From: Psococerastis gibbosa
Taxonomy: Eukaryota > Arthropoda > Insecta > Psocodea > Psocidae
Reading direction: 5' to 3'
DNA: 64,000 bases
Assembly (NCBI GenBank): GCA_963971405.1
Contig: OZ020489.1
Location: forward strand, 38,785,865 to 38,849,864
Position numbers and translations under genes: made by a program. Each line of letters starts with the position of its first letter. The first letter of the stretch is position 1. Below are positions 10,656 to 21,478 of the stretch, one piece after another. The notes beneath the pieces are model-generated. The model saw only the letters and a program-made list of their open reading frames with translations. It made no database searches and was not told where the DNA came from.

Positions 10656-11515
10656 AGAACCGGTCCGAGTTTACTCGAACATGCCTTCCAATTTATAAAT
10701 TAGTAGATATAGACATGTGTAATTTCATCGGAAGTAATTTCCCTATGGTTAAATTTCAGTTTCCTCGAGGGGGGGGGGGGGGGGGGGGGGGTCCACCTCA
10801 ATATATTGAAAACCCCTTAAAATTTAATTGCATATTCTGGAACGAACAGACCTATACATTGTAACAGTAGTAACAATGACACGTGGCACGTAATGTTTTG
10901 GACCGTGAATTTTCCATAATTTCTTTAAAAAATAATTTTTTTCACTGAAGAAATTTTTTTTGGGAATGCAACCTGTCCGTTTTTGTTACCCTATTGAACA
11001 CCTAAAACATACCTGAAGGTAGAAATCATCGATAGAAAGGTTCTGCAGAACAATTATTTTTTTGTCATTTTTCATGAAAATTTATTTATTTTTATTTATT
11101 TACTCCCAGAAGCAAACTAACAAGGGGCAAGCGACCCCCCGCATTTTGTTAACATTAATAACGACTACAGTATATGTGAATTTAAAAGAAATCGTTGCCG
11201 TTTTTGAGAAATAATTTTTTTAGACGTTTTTTTCTTAGTATTTTGAGATTAAAACCCCCCCAAATTGAGTTAACCCAAAATAAAAAAAAAATATTCTCGA
11301 GGTATGATTTTTGTAAACCTACATGGCCAAGTTCATTAAAATCGACCGAGTAGTTTGCCCGGAAATCGATGAACAGACAGACAGACAGACATTTCGTAGA
11401 AACCACTTTTTTTGGTTCCTGGGACCTCAAAACGTGTAAATCCGTTGAATTCTCGGAATCGAAAATTTCGACCGTCACCAAGCTTTCCTTATACTACGTA
11501 TAAATTGGAAAGCAA
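10656..11515 (+). mobile_element. Rep-B copy 3
   Basis: Near full length with a 20-plus G-run at about 10770. The TGACGTCA region is replaced. It resembles the copy at 60448 in this part (ACATTGTAACAGTAGTAACA), defining a subfamily. Confidence 0.85.
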
Positions 11516-11529
11516 TAAGTTCCGTAGTC

Positions 11530-12197
11530 GTTTTCTAGGACTGAGCTGCAGGTTGCGGATAGCGAAAAGACCACCCGATATTGTTAATAGCTGCAAATGA
11601 AACGAATAAGCAGTCCCTGACCAAGCAGCGACATAATCGGAGGAAGTGGTGGCAAATCTGGTAATGCAGGCTTGTCACAATGTCACATAGTTGCCGCCGC
11701 TAAGGCGCCCATTCCACCGACCGGCTAGGGCTATTTACAAAAACGGTGACGTGGTAGCAGACATTCAAGACTTAGGTGGCGTTTCCACCGGCCTCGCATT
11801 GCAGAATGCAAATGACATTGACGAAAATTAGAATTTTTCTTTTTATAGAAATCTATTAAAATGTTTGTACTTAACATATTCCATGACGCCATTTTTTTAA
11901 TTTTAGTTTATTTGTTTGTGATTTTACTGTATGATCATTGATCAATTTTAACTATGGCATAGAGGAAAATAAACATTTCCGTCAATTCTGCAATGCGAGG
12001 TCAGTGGAAACCCTGCCTAAGTCATGAATGTCTACTACCACGTCACTGTTTTTGTAAATAGCCCTAGCCGGTCGGTGGAATGGGCGCCTAAATAAGCAAC
12101 TACTACTAGTGCACTCTTTTGTCCAGGAGGAGGAATTCAGTGTTGAGTCAACGGCATAAGGATGCAGAAGGCACCGGGAAACCACTACTTTGCAATT
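11530..12197 (+). repeat. Rep-I copy interrupted by MITE-A
   Basis: Rep-I segments (11530-11703 and 12089-12197) match copies at 29575, 30733 and 32691. Deleting MITE-A and one TAA rebuilds TTGCCGCCGCTAAATAAGC, matching the uninterrupted copy near 30930 (GTTGCGCCAATAAATAAGC). Rep-I is about 0.5 kb, non-coding and unclassified. Confidence 0.8.
11704..12088. mobile_element. MITE-A copy 1 (385 bp, TAA duplication)
   Basis: Ends GGCGCCCATTCCACCGACC and its inverted partner, with arms of over 100 bp. TAA flanks both sides (11701-11703, 12089-12091). A 3-bp TWA duplication and a GGC-type terminus suggest PIF/Harbinger-type mobilisation. No protein. Confidence 0.85.
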
Positions 12198-12210
12198 ACA
12201 TAAATAATGA

Positions 12211-12256
12211 GATTACTCGTGACTTCGTGGTATTTCATTTTAATAAACAAAAAATA
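12211..12256. repeat. Isolated arm of MITE-G
   Basis: GATTACTCGTGACTTCGTGG through TAATAAACAAAAAATA matches, inverted, the right arm ending at 13342. The 16 bases TAATAAACAAAAAATA recur exactly at 13031-13046. Confidence 0.7.
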
Positions 12257-12269
12257 CTTTGCAATTCCC

Positions 12270-12560
12270 AAGTACAGTCATCATGGCTATGAAATCATAA
12301 GAGCCCGCATCAAGTGGCTAGGGCACGTGGAACGAATGCTACAAGAGAAGCCTTACACAAGGTGCCCCAAGGGAGAAGACGAGTGGAACGACCACGGATG
12401 CGATGGCTGGACGACGTAGAGGTGGATCTGGCAACTCTTGGCGTCGATGACTGGCGAAGAAGAGCGCAGGACCGCGCAGGCAGGCGCGATGTGGCAGAAC
12501 AGGTCAAGGCTCTAACGGGCCGTAGCGCCAAGGAGTAGTATTAATGGTTTAAATTATTAC
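12270..12560 (+). pseudogene. Non-LTR retrotransposon ORF2 C-terminal fragment
   Basis: Two overlapping frames (12207-12419 and 12314-12538) join by a frameshift into IKWLGHVERM, then PQGRRRVERPRMRWLDDVE and LATLGVDDWRRRAQDRAGRR. This is the standard C-terminal region of many arthropod LINE reverse transcriptases. The 5' part is absent. Base composition is richer in GC than its neighbours. Confidence 0.85.
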
Positions 12561-12656
12561 TATATGATCAAATATACCATAACAAAAGAAAACAGCCATC
12601 AAATAATTCAGCTGCATAGCAAATTCAATTTAATATTATTTAATTCAATAATATAT

Positions 12657-13019
12657 TGTGTCCGTGTCGTAACTCAACACGGGTACTTACCTACAGAGGC
12701 GACTGAAGAGGTCAGGCACGTAGCCAGGGAGGGGGCTTTGGGGGCTGAAGCCCCTCCCGAAATGTAAAAAAAGGGGGAAAAAGGATTTTTTAGTTTATTT
12801 GTATTTGTTCTCGCTCGATCCAGTGTATATTATACAGTAGATTCGATAGTGCAAGATACTTCCGTAGACTTGACCCGCCGTTTTACTGGGGGTATTCCAT
12901 ACCCCCCGCCAACCCCCAGTTAGTTAGCCCCTCCCGAAATAAAATCCTGGCTTCGTGTTTGGAAGAGGTCAATCGGATACATTCATTAAATTGTTTGTAT
13001 GCGATTAATCTTAAAAAAA
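12657..13019 (+). mobile_element. SINE-H copy (5'-truncated) split by a small hAT-like element
   Basis: GTGTCGTAACTCAACACGGG through GACTGAAGAGGTCA, then ATCGGATACATTCATTAAAT to the end, match 42385-42572 (inverted). The break contains a 249-bp insertion. Confidence 0.8.
12713..12961. mobile_element. Non-autonomous hAT-like element (249 bp)
   Basis: Inverted ends CAGGCACGTAGCCAGG and CAAACACGAAGCCAGG. Perfect 8-bp duplication GAAGAGGT (12705-12712 and 12962-12969). Inner inverted GCCCCTCCCGAAAT blocks. Confidence 0.88.
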
Positions 13020-13362
13020 ATGTAGTATTGTAATAAACAAAAAATAACAAAAACTAAGAGTTTTAGAAAAACTTGTTATAACAACCCAAATTAGTAAAAC
13101 CCAAATAATCGTTAAGAACTTAACTTTGTCTAAGAAAGTGGGTGTCCCTCTGTAGATGGCAGTTCTTGCCGAAAGCGCTCAGGGTATTATACTAACACAA
13201 GTGGGTTTCTTAGACAAAGTTAATTTCTTAACGATTATTTGGGTTTTACTAATTCGGGTTGTTATAACAAGTTTTTCTAAAACTCTTAGCCTTTGTTATT
13301 TTTTGTTTATTAAAGTGAAACACCACGAAATCACGAGTAATCTAATTATTTATGTAGTATTG
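13020..13362. mobile_element. MITE-G, long palindrome
   Basis: Arms of more than 100 bp. CTAAGAGTTTTAGAAAAACT, CCCAAATAATCGTTAAGAA and AACTTTGTCTAAGAAA are all mirrored in 13200-13310. ATGTAGTATTG flanks it on both sides (13020-13030, 13352-13362). Confidence 0.8.
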
Positions 13363-13992
13363 TAGTCTATACATTATATAATCATTGTTATGATAAAAAT
13401 AAATAGAATTTTATGAGAAAGAAAAGATGATCTGTAGGCCAGTAACGACAATCATTTTCAAAATAAAATAGAGCCATTTTCATAGCTGTAGAAACGTCAA
13501 AAGAATAATATTTCATTTCGCCAGGAGCTGTTACGGAAATTAATAAACTAAAGTGGGTTTTTCTCAAACATGAATGTCCATAATATTGCATAAATATTTT
13601 AATGGATTACCCTCCACTGAGAAAGATATCTCTAGTAACAGTTTAAAAGAGAAATATATAACGTAATTATGCAGATGATGCTTCGATTCCTTGGGGAGAA
13701 TACGGGTCGCCGCTGAATAGGTTCTTTGTTGGAAAATTGAGAAAATTCAGTCGTGAGCCTTTGTTATGAAAATTTTGTTTCCTTATTATCTGTGCATTAG
13801 TTATTTAAAGAACAAACAGATATTATCCTAAATACATATTTTATTGCATAGATAGACTGAGTGACATGGCAGGCTCTTGTCTGGAAAATATATTTTACGA
13901 TACATCAAACGTAAAACTTGAGTTGTTACCCAAAACTATTTCTCTCGTCTTCTAGACTTGATTCTACACTTGCTTTACTTAGAAAAAATTAA
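13363..13992. other. Unassigned AT-rich stretch
   Basis: Nothing recognised. Confidence 0.5.
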
Positions 13993-14147
13993 ATTACTAG
14001 TCACTTCGTGGTATTTCATTTAATGAAAAAACAAAAACTTAGTGTTTTAGCAAAACTAATTATAACTACTATATAACTAGAATTAGTAAAACCCAAATAA
14101 GCGTTAAAAAATTAACTTTATCTAAGAAACTCACTCGTGTTAGTATA
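13993..14147. repeat. MITE-G single arm
   Basis: ATTACTAGTCACTTCGTGG, AGTAAAACCCAAATAAGCG and TTAACTTTATCTAAGAAAC follow the MITE-G arm order. The opposite arm is missing. Confidence 0.7.
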
Positions 14148-15108
14148 GGGATAGATATTTTACGAAGCAACAGGACTCATTAGAAGTTCAAAATCGACGA
14201 AAACCCCCTGAAAACTTCCTAGAAGACTGAGACGAGCCTTATATTCGGTCAGTCTTATGTCAATGTGAACCAAGGAACCAATGTGACAAAAAATGTGAAA
14301 TTTTTAACTTAGTACATAGTCTGATAGAGAAAAACATGCTAAATGCCCTGCCTGAGTGTTCCAAGTCGCAGGTAGCAAGACGTTGTTGTCAACCGGCAAT
14401 TACACTCTGGTTGAATAGAATTAAGTGAAGAGAGCCCCACACTTCAAAGTCGATTTACTAGAAATCACTTCGATGTCGTTTGGTTCACTTTTGCATAAGA
14501 CCGACCATTTCTTTCCCATCAGAGCAGCAGCCAGCAGTGCAGTACAACTACTTCCATCTGAAGAAAATATATAAACGTCACCTCGAGTTTACCGTGTGTC
14601 ACATTTGATGTTATCAAATTTAGCAAAAACTATGGCGGTAAGATGGTGTGGAAAGCTTTCTGACACAGCGGAAGCGAAAAGTGATAAAGGGGTAGCGGAT
14701 AAGAAACACCCCCTATCTGTCGCACCCCCACACTTTACATCTTTCGTGTATTCCTCAATTTGCTATGATGGCTTACTTACATTCTTGAAAACATTTTCAC
14801 GCCCGCTTTCACCTTTTTCTCTTTTTTCTTGTTTACCATGATATCGTTTCCATATTGTTGGTATATACTGTATGTGGCAGAGGGGAAAAGTTCAATTGCA
14901 GAGCAACGGGTAACGTCGACGCCACGAATCAATATTACTGCGACAAGGGGGATTTTATTGAAGAAAATTAGGGGGGAAATATCAAAAGGTGTATTGTTTT
15001 GCTCTATGTCCAGTTTTTCTCGATCATCATGTTTTGGACATAATGTCCTGCGACCAAGTTAATTTAATGCATTACACGAGTAACTACAACAGAATTGAGA
15101 ACTGGCTG
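14148..15108. other. Unassigned stretch
   Basis: Short frames at 14596-15062 show no domain or splice-supported structure. Confidence 0.5.
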
Positions 15109-15504
15109 TTAGAGAGACATTATTCAAACTGCCACGTATAGAAAATGAGCACCCCAAAATTTGTTGTTTTTATTGACTTTTTATTTTTTATTTAATTAAC
15201 AAAGCTCATGGCTCATGTAAGTTGTAGAAGACATCTCCATGCATCATAATAATAGGAAATTTTAATGTTTTGGTGCCTTAGTTCTTTCATAAAAACCAGA
15301 AAAACTCAAATTTCGCGTAAGTTTTGGTAAAACTACAAAACCGAAAAGTAAAAATACCCGATTAGGTATATGATGCACAGCAGTCTTCTGCAACTTAAAT
15401 GAGCCAAATTTTTAATATCTTGTTGAGTTAATGAAATAAAAAATGAAAAGTATTCAATTTTGTGGTGCCAATATTCTACGTAGCATATATATACATCCTC
15501 TTAA
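15109..15504. mobile_element. MITE-P copy 1
   Basis: Palindromic-end element. TAGAAAATGAGCACCCCAAA on the left is mirrored by the right arm ending ATTCTACGTAGCAT...CCTC, followed by TTAA (15501-15504). The left TTAA is degenerate. The middle holds a second nested inverted pair. Confidence 0.7.
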
Positions 15505-16131
15505 CGGATTCTCATTGGCTAAGAAAATATCTGTATATTGACAATGAAAAAGACCTTTATTTATGTACAAACAAATTCTTTTACATGTCATTTACTTTAA
15601 TTGGACAATAGGCTAAAGACATACAATTTAATTATTTATTACCTTCTTAGAAATATTAACTTATCATATCCACAGCGATAAAGTCATTTTTTTCAGCTGT
15701 TTGGCGAGGTTTAACAGTTCAAGCCAAAACTTTTCAGCGTTCATATGCAGATCTTAGATATAGAAGACTTGATTTCACTCTTTCTTTAAAACAAAATGTT
15801 GATGTTTTGACGTGATATTACAATATAATATATTGTACAAAACAATACAGTTTAACTATCATTTTGCACATTACCTTAAATGTAGGTACTCGTTCCTATA
15901 ACATACTGTACTTGTACAAATAGAAATCCATCCCGGAAGTAAAACATATTGTTTCCCAGTCTAAAAGTCTGCGTTAAGAAGATACATTGCACTCAGACTT
16001 GGAATACCACTAATCCAGTCAATTTTTATTTGTATGGTACCTTAAAATTTCCTCTATTAATTAGTATACTCGATTAATATTGACTTAGTAAAGGAACATT
16101 TTGAAAGGAAAGTGGAGGGTTGAGGGGTGAT
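15505..16131. other. Unassigned AT-rich stretch
   Basis: Nothing recognised. Confidence 0.5.
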
Positions 16132-17085
16132 CCAGCAGCAGATCTTGGCGATTTGGTATTATTATAATACCGGGGTTAATATAATACCATGACACGTGAT
16201 GGCATTAATTCAATTGTTTAAAATAAATGAATAGTAAATTTCAGCATTAATTTTTGATGTTGGTAATTATCGCAAGAGTGCTAGGAGTGGAAAATTCAAA
16301 TTGTGTCTGTTTAAACAATTGAATGATCTTCGGCTATATTTTTGGTGAGTTTCTTAATTTTTTCTCCCTTAGATTTAGACTACCGGTAATTATTTATCCC
16401 AACCAAAACACTTCGTGTAAAAACAAGCCAAGTTCCTACCAATTGCAAGGGTGCAAAAAGTTTAGCCAATTAAGGTTGTCTGATACAGAAGTTGGCCAAG
16501 TTTTTTGGCTAATTAATGTTGTCAGATCCATTACTTGACCAAGTTCCTTGGTCTTTAAATGAATTGTGTGGTACGAAATCTTTTCAATTGTATTATTAGG
16601 CCCAGAAGTTGCCAAACTTCTTAGGTCTAGTAAAGTTGTCAGGTACGAAATCGCTCACAATTTATTTTTAAACCGAAAAACACAACCAATTTGCGCAGCG
16701 TTTTGGGGTTTTTGAGGTTTTCGTTGTTTAGAGAAAGACTACTTGGCAGCGCTCAAAATGGAGGTTGCCTGAAACATTTGATGGTGGGTTTATATGGTTG
16801 GTGTGTAGGAACTTGATAATTCTTATTAATATATTTCACAATTAAAACTTGTTTATTTTAATGTTTATTTCTAGGGTGATAATATGTGTTTACATTAATT
16901 TTGCTATTTATATTTATATTTGCTACGACACTCTTGCGACAATTACCAGCATCAAAAATTAAAAAAATGCATTTACATTTACTGTTCATTTATTTTAAAC
17001 AATTGAATTAATACCATCACTTGACATGGTATTAGATTAAATCCGGTATTATAATAATACCAAATCGCCATGATCGGGCTGCTGG
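16132..17085. mobile_element. MITE-F copy 1 (954 bp)
   Basis: Long inverted arms. CCAGCAGC, TTGGCGATTTGGTATTATTA, ATAATACCATGACACGTGAT and TTCAATTGTTTAAAATAAAT on the left are mirrored at 16980-17085. A shorter relative is at 53120. The interior has degenerate ~70-bp direct repeats (GAAGTTGGCCAAGTT-like). Confidence 0.8.
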
Positions 17086-17154
17086 TCAGATGTTAGAGGC
17101 CATCATCATCAGTATTCCTATGAGCATACATTAATAACGACATTAAGATTCAAA

Positions 17155-17160
17155 TTTATT
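17155..17160 (-). promoter_or_regulatory. Candidate polyadenylation signal of the LRR gene
   Basis: AATAAA on the minus strand lies about 150 nt downstream of the TGA stop and just before the right end of MITE-F. It is the nearest canonical hexamer seen. Its use is inferred. Confidence 0.45.
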
Positions 17161-17306
17161 AATGAAGCAGGCAACACAATCTTCCCCAAAACGGTCCTAA
17201 TTATCCTGTTATAACATAAAAAACAGGCAGAATCAAGCATTGTAAAATTTACGATTTTATGCTATTAAAATACCCTCACAACCATTCGGAATCAATGATA
17301 AAAGGT

Positions 17307-18383
17307 TCAGCTACATAGGTAGTGAAGAACAAAGAAAGCAAGAAGAATTGGAGGCCGATTTGACCCAGTACAACTGAAGTAAGAGTCACCTTGTGGAGCG
17401 TCCAAACTTCCCCTAGAAGTCTCTTCATTGCATTGTCCAAGACTTTCCAAATCTATGTAGCTCAAAGGCTTACCATTAACTTCAAGGGGTGAAATACAAT
17501 AATTGGTAGCACAAAAATCAGCAGTGTTATTTACCAGAGGACTGCTTAAAAGCGTATGAAGATGACAGTCGCACGGAAAATGATTCTTAATCACGCTAAC
17601 AGTCTCCACATTTTCTATAACTATTGAGTTCCTTGCAGGCGCCTGCAAAAGATGGTTTCCGTGTAATCGAAGAATTTTAACATGATTAATCTTTTTCAAA
17701 ACAAATTCTTGAATAGCGTCTATTTTATTATTAATAAAATGCAATGTCGTAATGAAAGACATACCATCAAAAACGTTAGGTGCAATGATGCCCAAATCAG
17801 AGTCAGTTATCGCTAAAACTTGAACATGGCTCAAGCCACGGAATGTATGCTCCTTGAGACTTTTCAAATCCATGTACGCAAGCTTAAGTATTCCTACGTA
17901 GTCTAATTCAGAGAAAGCTTCAGGTTCTAAAACTCGTATACCACTAGGAAGTATTAGATGATCAACATTACGTAAGCCTGAAAAAGCTCGGCTATCAACA
18001 CGATGAATAGGGTTATTGTGGAGTAGAATAAGTCGAACATTTGCGGTTCCCACGAACGAGTAACCTTCGACTCGGGTGATCTTGTTATTGGCTAAGAGGA
18101 TCGATGAAATGTTTTGAAGACCTGCGAATGTATACTGGGACACTGTGGTGAGAGGCGTGTTTTGGATGGAAAGTTCGCGTAGTTTGGGTAAACCACGAAA
18201 TGCAAATGGTTTGATATGGGTGATGTTGTTGCCGTCTAGGGAGAGTTTTCGTAAACTTCGCAGTCCGGAGAAGGCGTCGCTTTTGATGACGTTGAAGGTG
18301 TTCTTCGTTAGCGTCAAATGCTCGACCGAGTTTGGCAACATTTTCAGTGGTATTTCAGTGAGACCACCCGTGTTGCACAGGAC
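17307..18383 (-). CDS. Leucine-rich-repeat protein, coding exon 2 (last exon)
   Basis: This exon encodes residues 40-397 of an LRR cell-surface or secreted protein. It opens right after a good splice acceptor (TTTGTTTCAG, minus strand, ending at 18384) and ends with TGA at 17309-17307. The first residues complete an N-terminal LRR cap (VLCNTGGLTEIP). Nine 23-24-residue LRRs follow at about residues 59-273, each of the form LxxLxLxxNxIxxIxxxAFxGLxx, then a partial tenth. A C-terminal LRR cap starts at about 300 (NHFPCDCHLHTLL, then DFCATNYC and LGQC). The tail is hydrophobic (PPILLAFFVLHYLCS) after a small-residue stretch, which suggests a GPI anchor rather than a full membrane span plus cytoplasmic tail. 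NIS and NNT sites could be glycosylated. Such proteins usually mediate adhesion or receptor recognition. The exact orthologue is not recognised. An in-frame ATG lies upstream in the intron, but the splice junction is the better model. Confidence 0.9.
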   Translation of the reverse strand, partial: VLCNTGGLTEIPLKMLPNSVEHLTLTKNTFNVIKSDAFSGLRSLRKLSLDGNNITHIKPFAFRGLPKLRELSIQNTPLTTVSQYTFAGLQNISSILLANNKITRVEGYSFVGTANVRLILLHNNPIHRVDSRAFSGLRNVDHLILPSGIRVLEPEAFSELDYVGILKLAYMDLKSLKEHTFRGLSHVQVLAITDSDLGIIAPNVFDGMSFITTLHFINNKIDAIQEFVLKKINHVKILRLHGNHLLQAPARNSIVIENVETVSVIKNHFPCDCHLHTLLSSPLVNNTADFCATNYCISPLEVNGKPLSYIDLESLGQCNEETSRGSLDAPQGDSYFSCTGSNRPPILLAFFVLHYLCS

Positions 18384-18514
18384 CTGAAACAAATATAGAA
18401 TAAAAAATGCTGGGGTGGTTTCTAAATGTACCATAATTAAACTGATTTCGAAATGTATGACCATAATTGTATTATAGGTACATACAGCATACATATTGCA
18501 GTTTTATATGATGT

Positions 18515-18690
18515 ATGCAACACTTGACATTTAACTAACTTTGGTTCAAGTTGTAACCAAAATTAGAGGATATAGAAAAAAACTTTGCGGGATTCGAACG
18601 TTAAGACGGCGCCCCGGTTTGGCGTAGATCGTGGGTTCAAATCCCGCCAAGTCCAGTTTTTTTTCTATATCCTCTAATTTCAGTAAACGG
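18515..18690 (-). repeat. Fold-E copy 1, foldback tRNA-like repeat
   Basis: AAAATTAGAGGATATAGAAA on the left is inverted on the right (TTTCTATATCCTCTAATTT). Between them is a tRNA-like 3' half with box B (GTGGGTTCAAATCCCGCCA) and, inverted, GCGGGATTCGAACG. Confidence 0.75.
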
Positions 18691-18733
18691 AAAACGCCTG
18701 AAAAAATGTTGGTACTTTTCTGGTCAAACTTAA

Positions 18734-19130
18734 GAGGACATGCTACGTAGAAAATGAGCATCCCAAAATTTGTTGTTTTTATTGACTTTTTATTTTTTTA
18801 TTTAATTAACAAAGCAAGTCATTAAAGATTTGGCTCATGGAAGTTGTAGAAAACTACTTTATGCATCATATAATAATAATATTAAATTTTTGGTACCTTA
18901 GTTCTTCCATAAATACCAGAACAGACAAGACAGGACTACAATTTCACGTATTCTGGGATTTTTGGAAAAACTACAAAACCGAAAAGTAAAAATACCCGAT
19001 TATATGATGCACGAAGTAGTCTTTTACAACTTACATGAGCCAAATTTTTATTACCTTGCTGAGTTAATTAAATAAAAAATGAAAAGTATTTAATTTTGGG
19101 GTGGCAATTTTCTACGTGACATAATTCCTC
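18734..19130. mobile_element. MITE-P copy 2 with TTAA flanks
   Basis: TTAA at 18730-18733 and 19131-19134 encloses GAGGACATGCTACGTAGAAA and its inverted partner. A TTAA target points to piggyBac-type mobilisation. No coding sequence. Confidence 0.8.
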
Positions 19131-19134
19131 TTAA

Positions 19135-20320
19135 GAGGTCTTGCTAAGCAGGAGTTCTCGAGCCATTTTGATTGAGTACATTGCCCAAATTCCTCAATGT
19201 TAGTTCAATGATAGAAAAATCATTTTTTAATCATTTATTAATGTAGTCTAACTAGGGATGCAATGTACAGGCGTTGCCGGACAAAACGTGGAAAACGCTA
19301 GTGTGATAGTATAGTAGGCAAAGTGTGACTTAAAACCTTAAAACAGTAAATAAATATGTTGGGCAGCATGCTCAGCATTGGTACGTTAGTACTCAGCCTT
19401 AGGGAGTGACTAGGGATTGACTAATTGTTTTAATTTTCGTAAAAATTATTCTCAAAAAGGCCTATCTTCCCCTATTGCTAAAACGCTAATGCTTACTTTG
19501 GCACCTACAGTATATATTCTGAAATGTATAGTAATACAATATAACGACTGCTAAAACAAATCTCTCCAAATAAAGCATGGAATACAATATTAAACTTCAT
19601 CACTGTGACAAAATGCTGTTATAATCAGCCATCTTGCATTAATATTAATGTTGAAAGCCTACGTTTCTCATGGATAGGTACTTGATTATAATGCTGTTTC
19701 TGAGTCAAATCTGCTGTACGCTACTTAATACATTAATTATTAATTTAAAATGAGCCTGCTTCCTTTTTACAACATTATTACCCGCCCCCCTCCCCTTTAA
19801 TGGATTTCTACCGTTATTTTTTTCAATTTACTTTTATTTGAATTTCCTCAAAACAATTCAACAATATTTTATCTTAATAATAATGAAAACAGCATAGGTG
19901 CTCATGGCTGCAAACTCAATAAGGTCACGAAAACTATGCCTATAAAAATATACCTACGAAACAAAATTCAAAACTAGGCATTGAGTACAGTCTGTTGTCA
20001 ATGAATTAACCACGAAATGTAAAAAGGTGTTAGCTTGACTTACTCAAGTATGGGAATGAGGTATGAGTCCATGTACTGCATTAGGTAAGATAAGATAAGA
20101 TAATTCTATATTGCCCCAGTTTCCAATACAGTAGCGTCAAAATTTTTAAATAATACATAATTATAAATAAATAAATGATAACATAATGCAAGTATCAACA
20201 TAGAAATATACAATAGCCATTTTAGTTATTATACCATACTAAGTCTGTTCAAAAAACCCTTGGATGTTGCAAAAGGCAGGTGTTGTTTTATTCAATTATT
20301 TAAATAATTTAATTAAATGA
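19135..20320. other. Unassigned intronic stretch
   Basis: Apart from a short (GATAA)n at about 20085-20104, nothing is recognised. Confidence 0.5.
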
Positions 20321-20564
20321 GGAGCTTGGTTACAAACGTGGCCAACTCCATTTTTTTTACAAAATGGGGTTTTGATCCGACCTTGCAGTATATTTTAATG
20401 TCCACCTGCACGTTGTAAAATATAGTGACAAATGCAGCCAGATTGCGCACAGAAGCACTGAGAAGTCTAGGGTTAGCTATAAACTTTTAAATTTTCAACA
20501 GAAAATCCACTCTCATGAAAAATTCTACAGCTTGGAGTTGGCCATGTTTGTAAACAGCCTCCTC
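20321..20564. mobile_element. MITE-R copy 1
   Basis: Arms GGAGCTTGGTTACAAACGTG and GGCCAACTCCA are mirrored at 20530-20564. Nearly identical to 52849-53100. Confidence 0.8.
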
Positions 20565-21478
20565 AAATATTAGGTATATTTAATTCTGATAAACCTAGTC
20601 ACTTAACTCCTCATCATTTTAATTTCATATTTGAATTCTTTTCAATATTACCAATTTTAAGGTTCTTTCAAATAATAGCCCTAGAAACATATGCTGTGTA
20701 TATAATATGACCAAATTTCAACCCCCACAGGATTCTGCTCCCTCAGATCGTCAGCTAATTCTTCCAGCAGAGTAAACCTGTTTATTCTGCAGTCCTCACA
20801 TTTACCAACGGTATCTTTTACCAAACACTCCAGCTCATGCGAATACTTGCGGGAAATTGGAAAAGAAACCCACATGGGAAGAAAATTTTCAAAAATAAAC
20901 ATTTCACATAATTGGTTTTTTGCTCATGGGGAGGAGAAAAGCTCTCTGTTGAGCAATGAGCGGCAATAGGAAAGACAGCGTCCATCTTCATTGCCATAAA
21001 AAAAAATAATAAATGCGTACATTACTTTAAAAGGATATATTGTAATATACAATAGGTCTAGAGTTACGAACCACTCAGTGCTTAATGAAATTTTATTTGC
21101 AGAGAATAAGAGTACGGTATACCGTTGTTGGCAATTAAATTTTTGCTGGTTATCGTTTGCTGTAAAGTTTCCGGGGTTTAAATAAAATTTTTACAATTGT
21201 ATGTTTGTACAATTTGTTTCTGTTGCCATTCTATATTGTATTTCAGAGGTAAGTCATACGATATTGACATCGTAAGGGGGAAATCATACGGGTCAGAACT
21301 TCATATTATTGACATTTAATTATAAATATATAGGTCGCATAAATTAATATAAACATAAATTCAAACTTGTATTTTACTTTTCAATTTTCAAGTTGTCTTC
21401 CTCATCAATTCAGAGGAAAATTATAAGAATCCATGTATGAATTTCACCAGACACTTCGTAGATGTGATACATTATAAA
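20565..21478. other. Intronic stretch with one unexplained 73-codon frame
   Basis: The minus-strand frame 20902-20681 includes YSHELECLVKDTVGKCEDCR and FTLLEELADDLREQN, which looks more protein-like than most short frames here. It could be a nested exon or a relic. It is not needed for the LRR protein. Otherwise nothing recognised. Confidence 0.3.

Noticed and set aside
18145..18387. 80-codon plus-strand frame
   Set aside because: Antisense shadow of the LRR exon.
18600..18660. tRNA gene at the Fold-E repeats (also 29030, 46755, 57080)
   Set aside because: Box B is good but the acceptor or anticodon parts are damaged or atypical, and the sequence recurs in a foldback repeat. Treated as tRNA-derived repeat.
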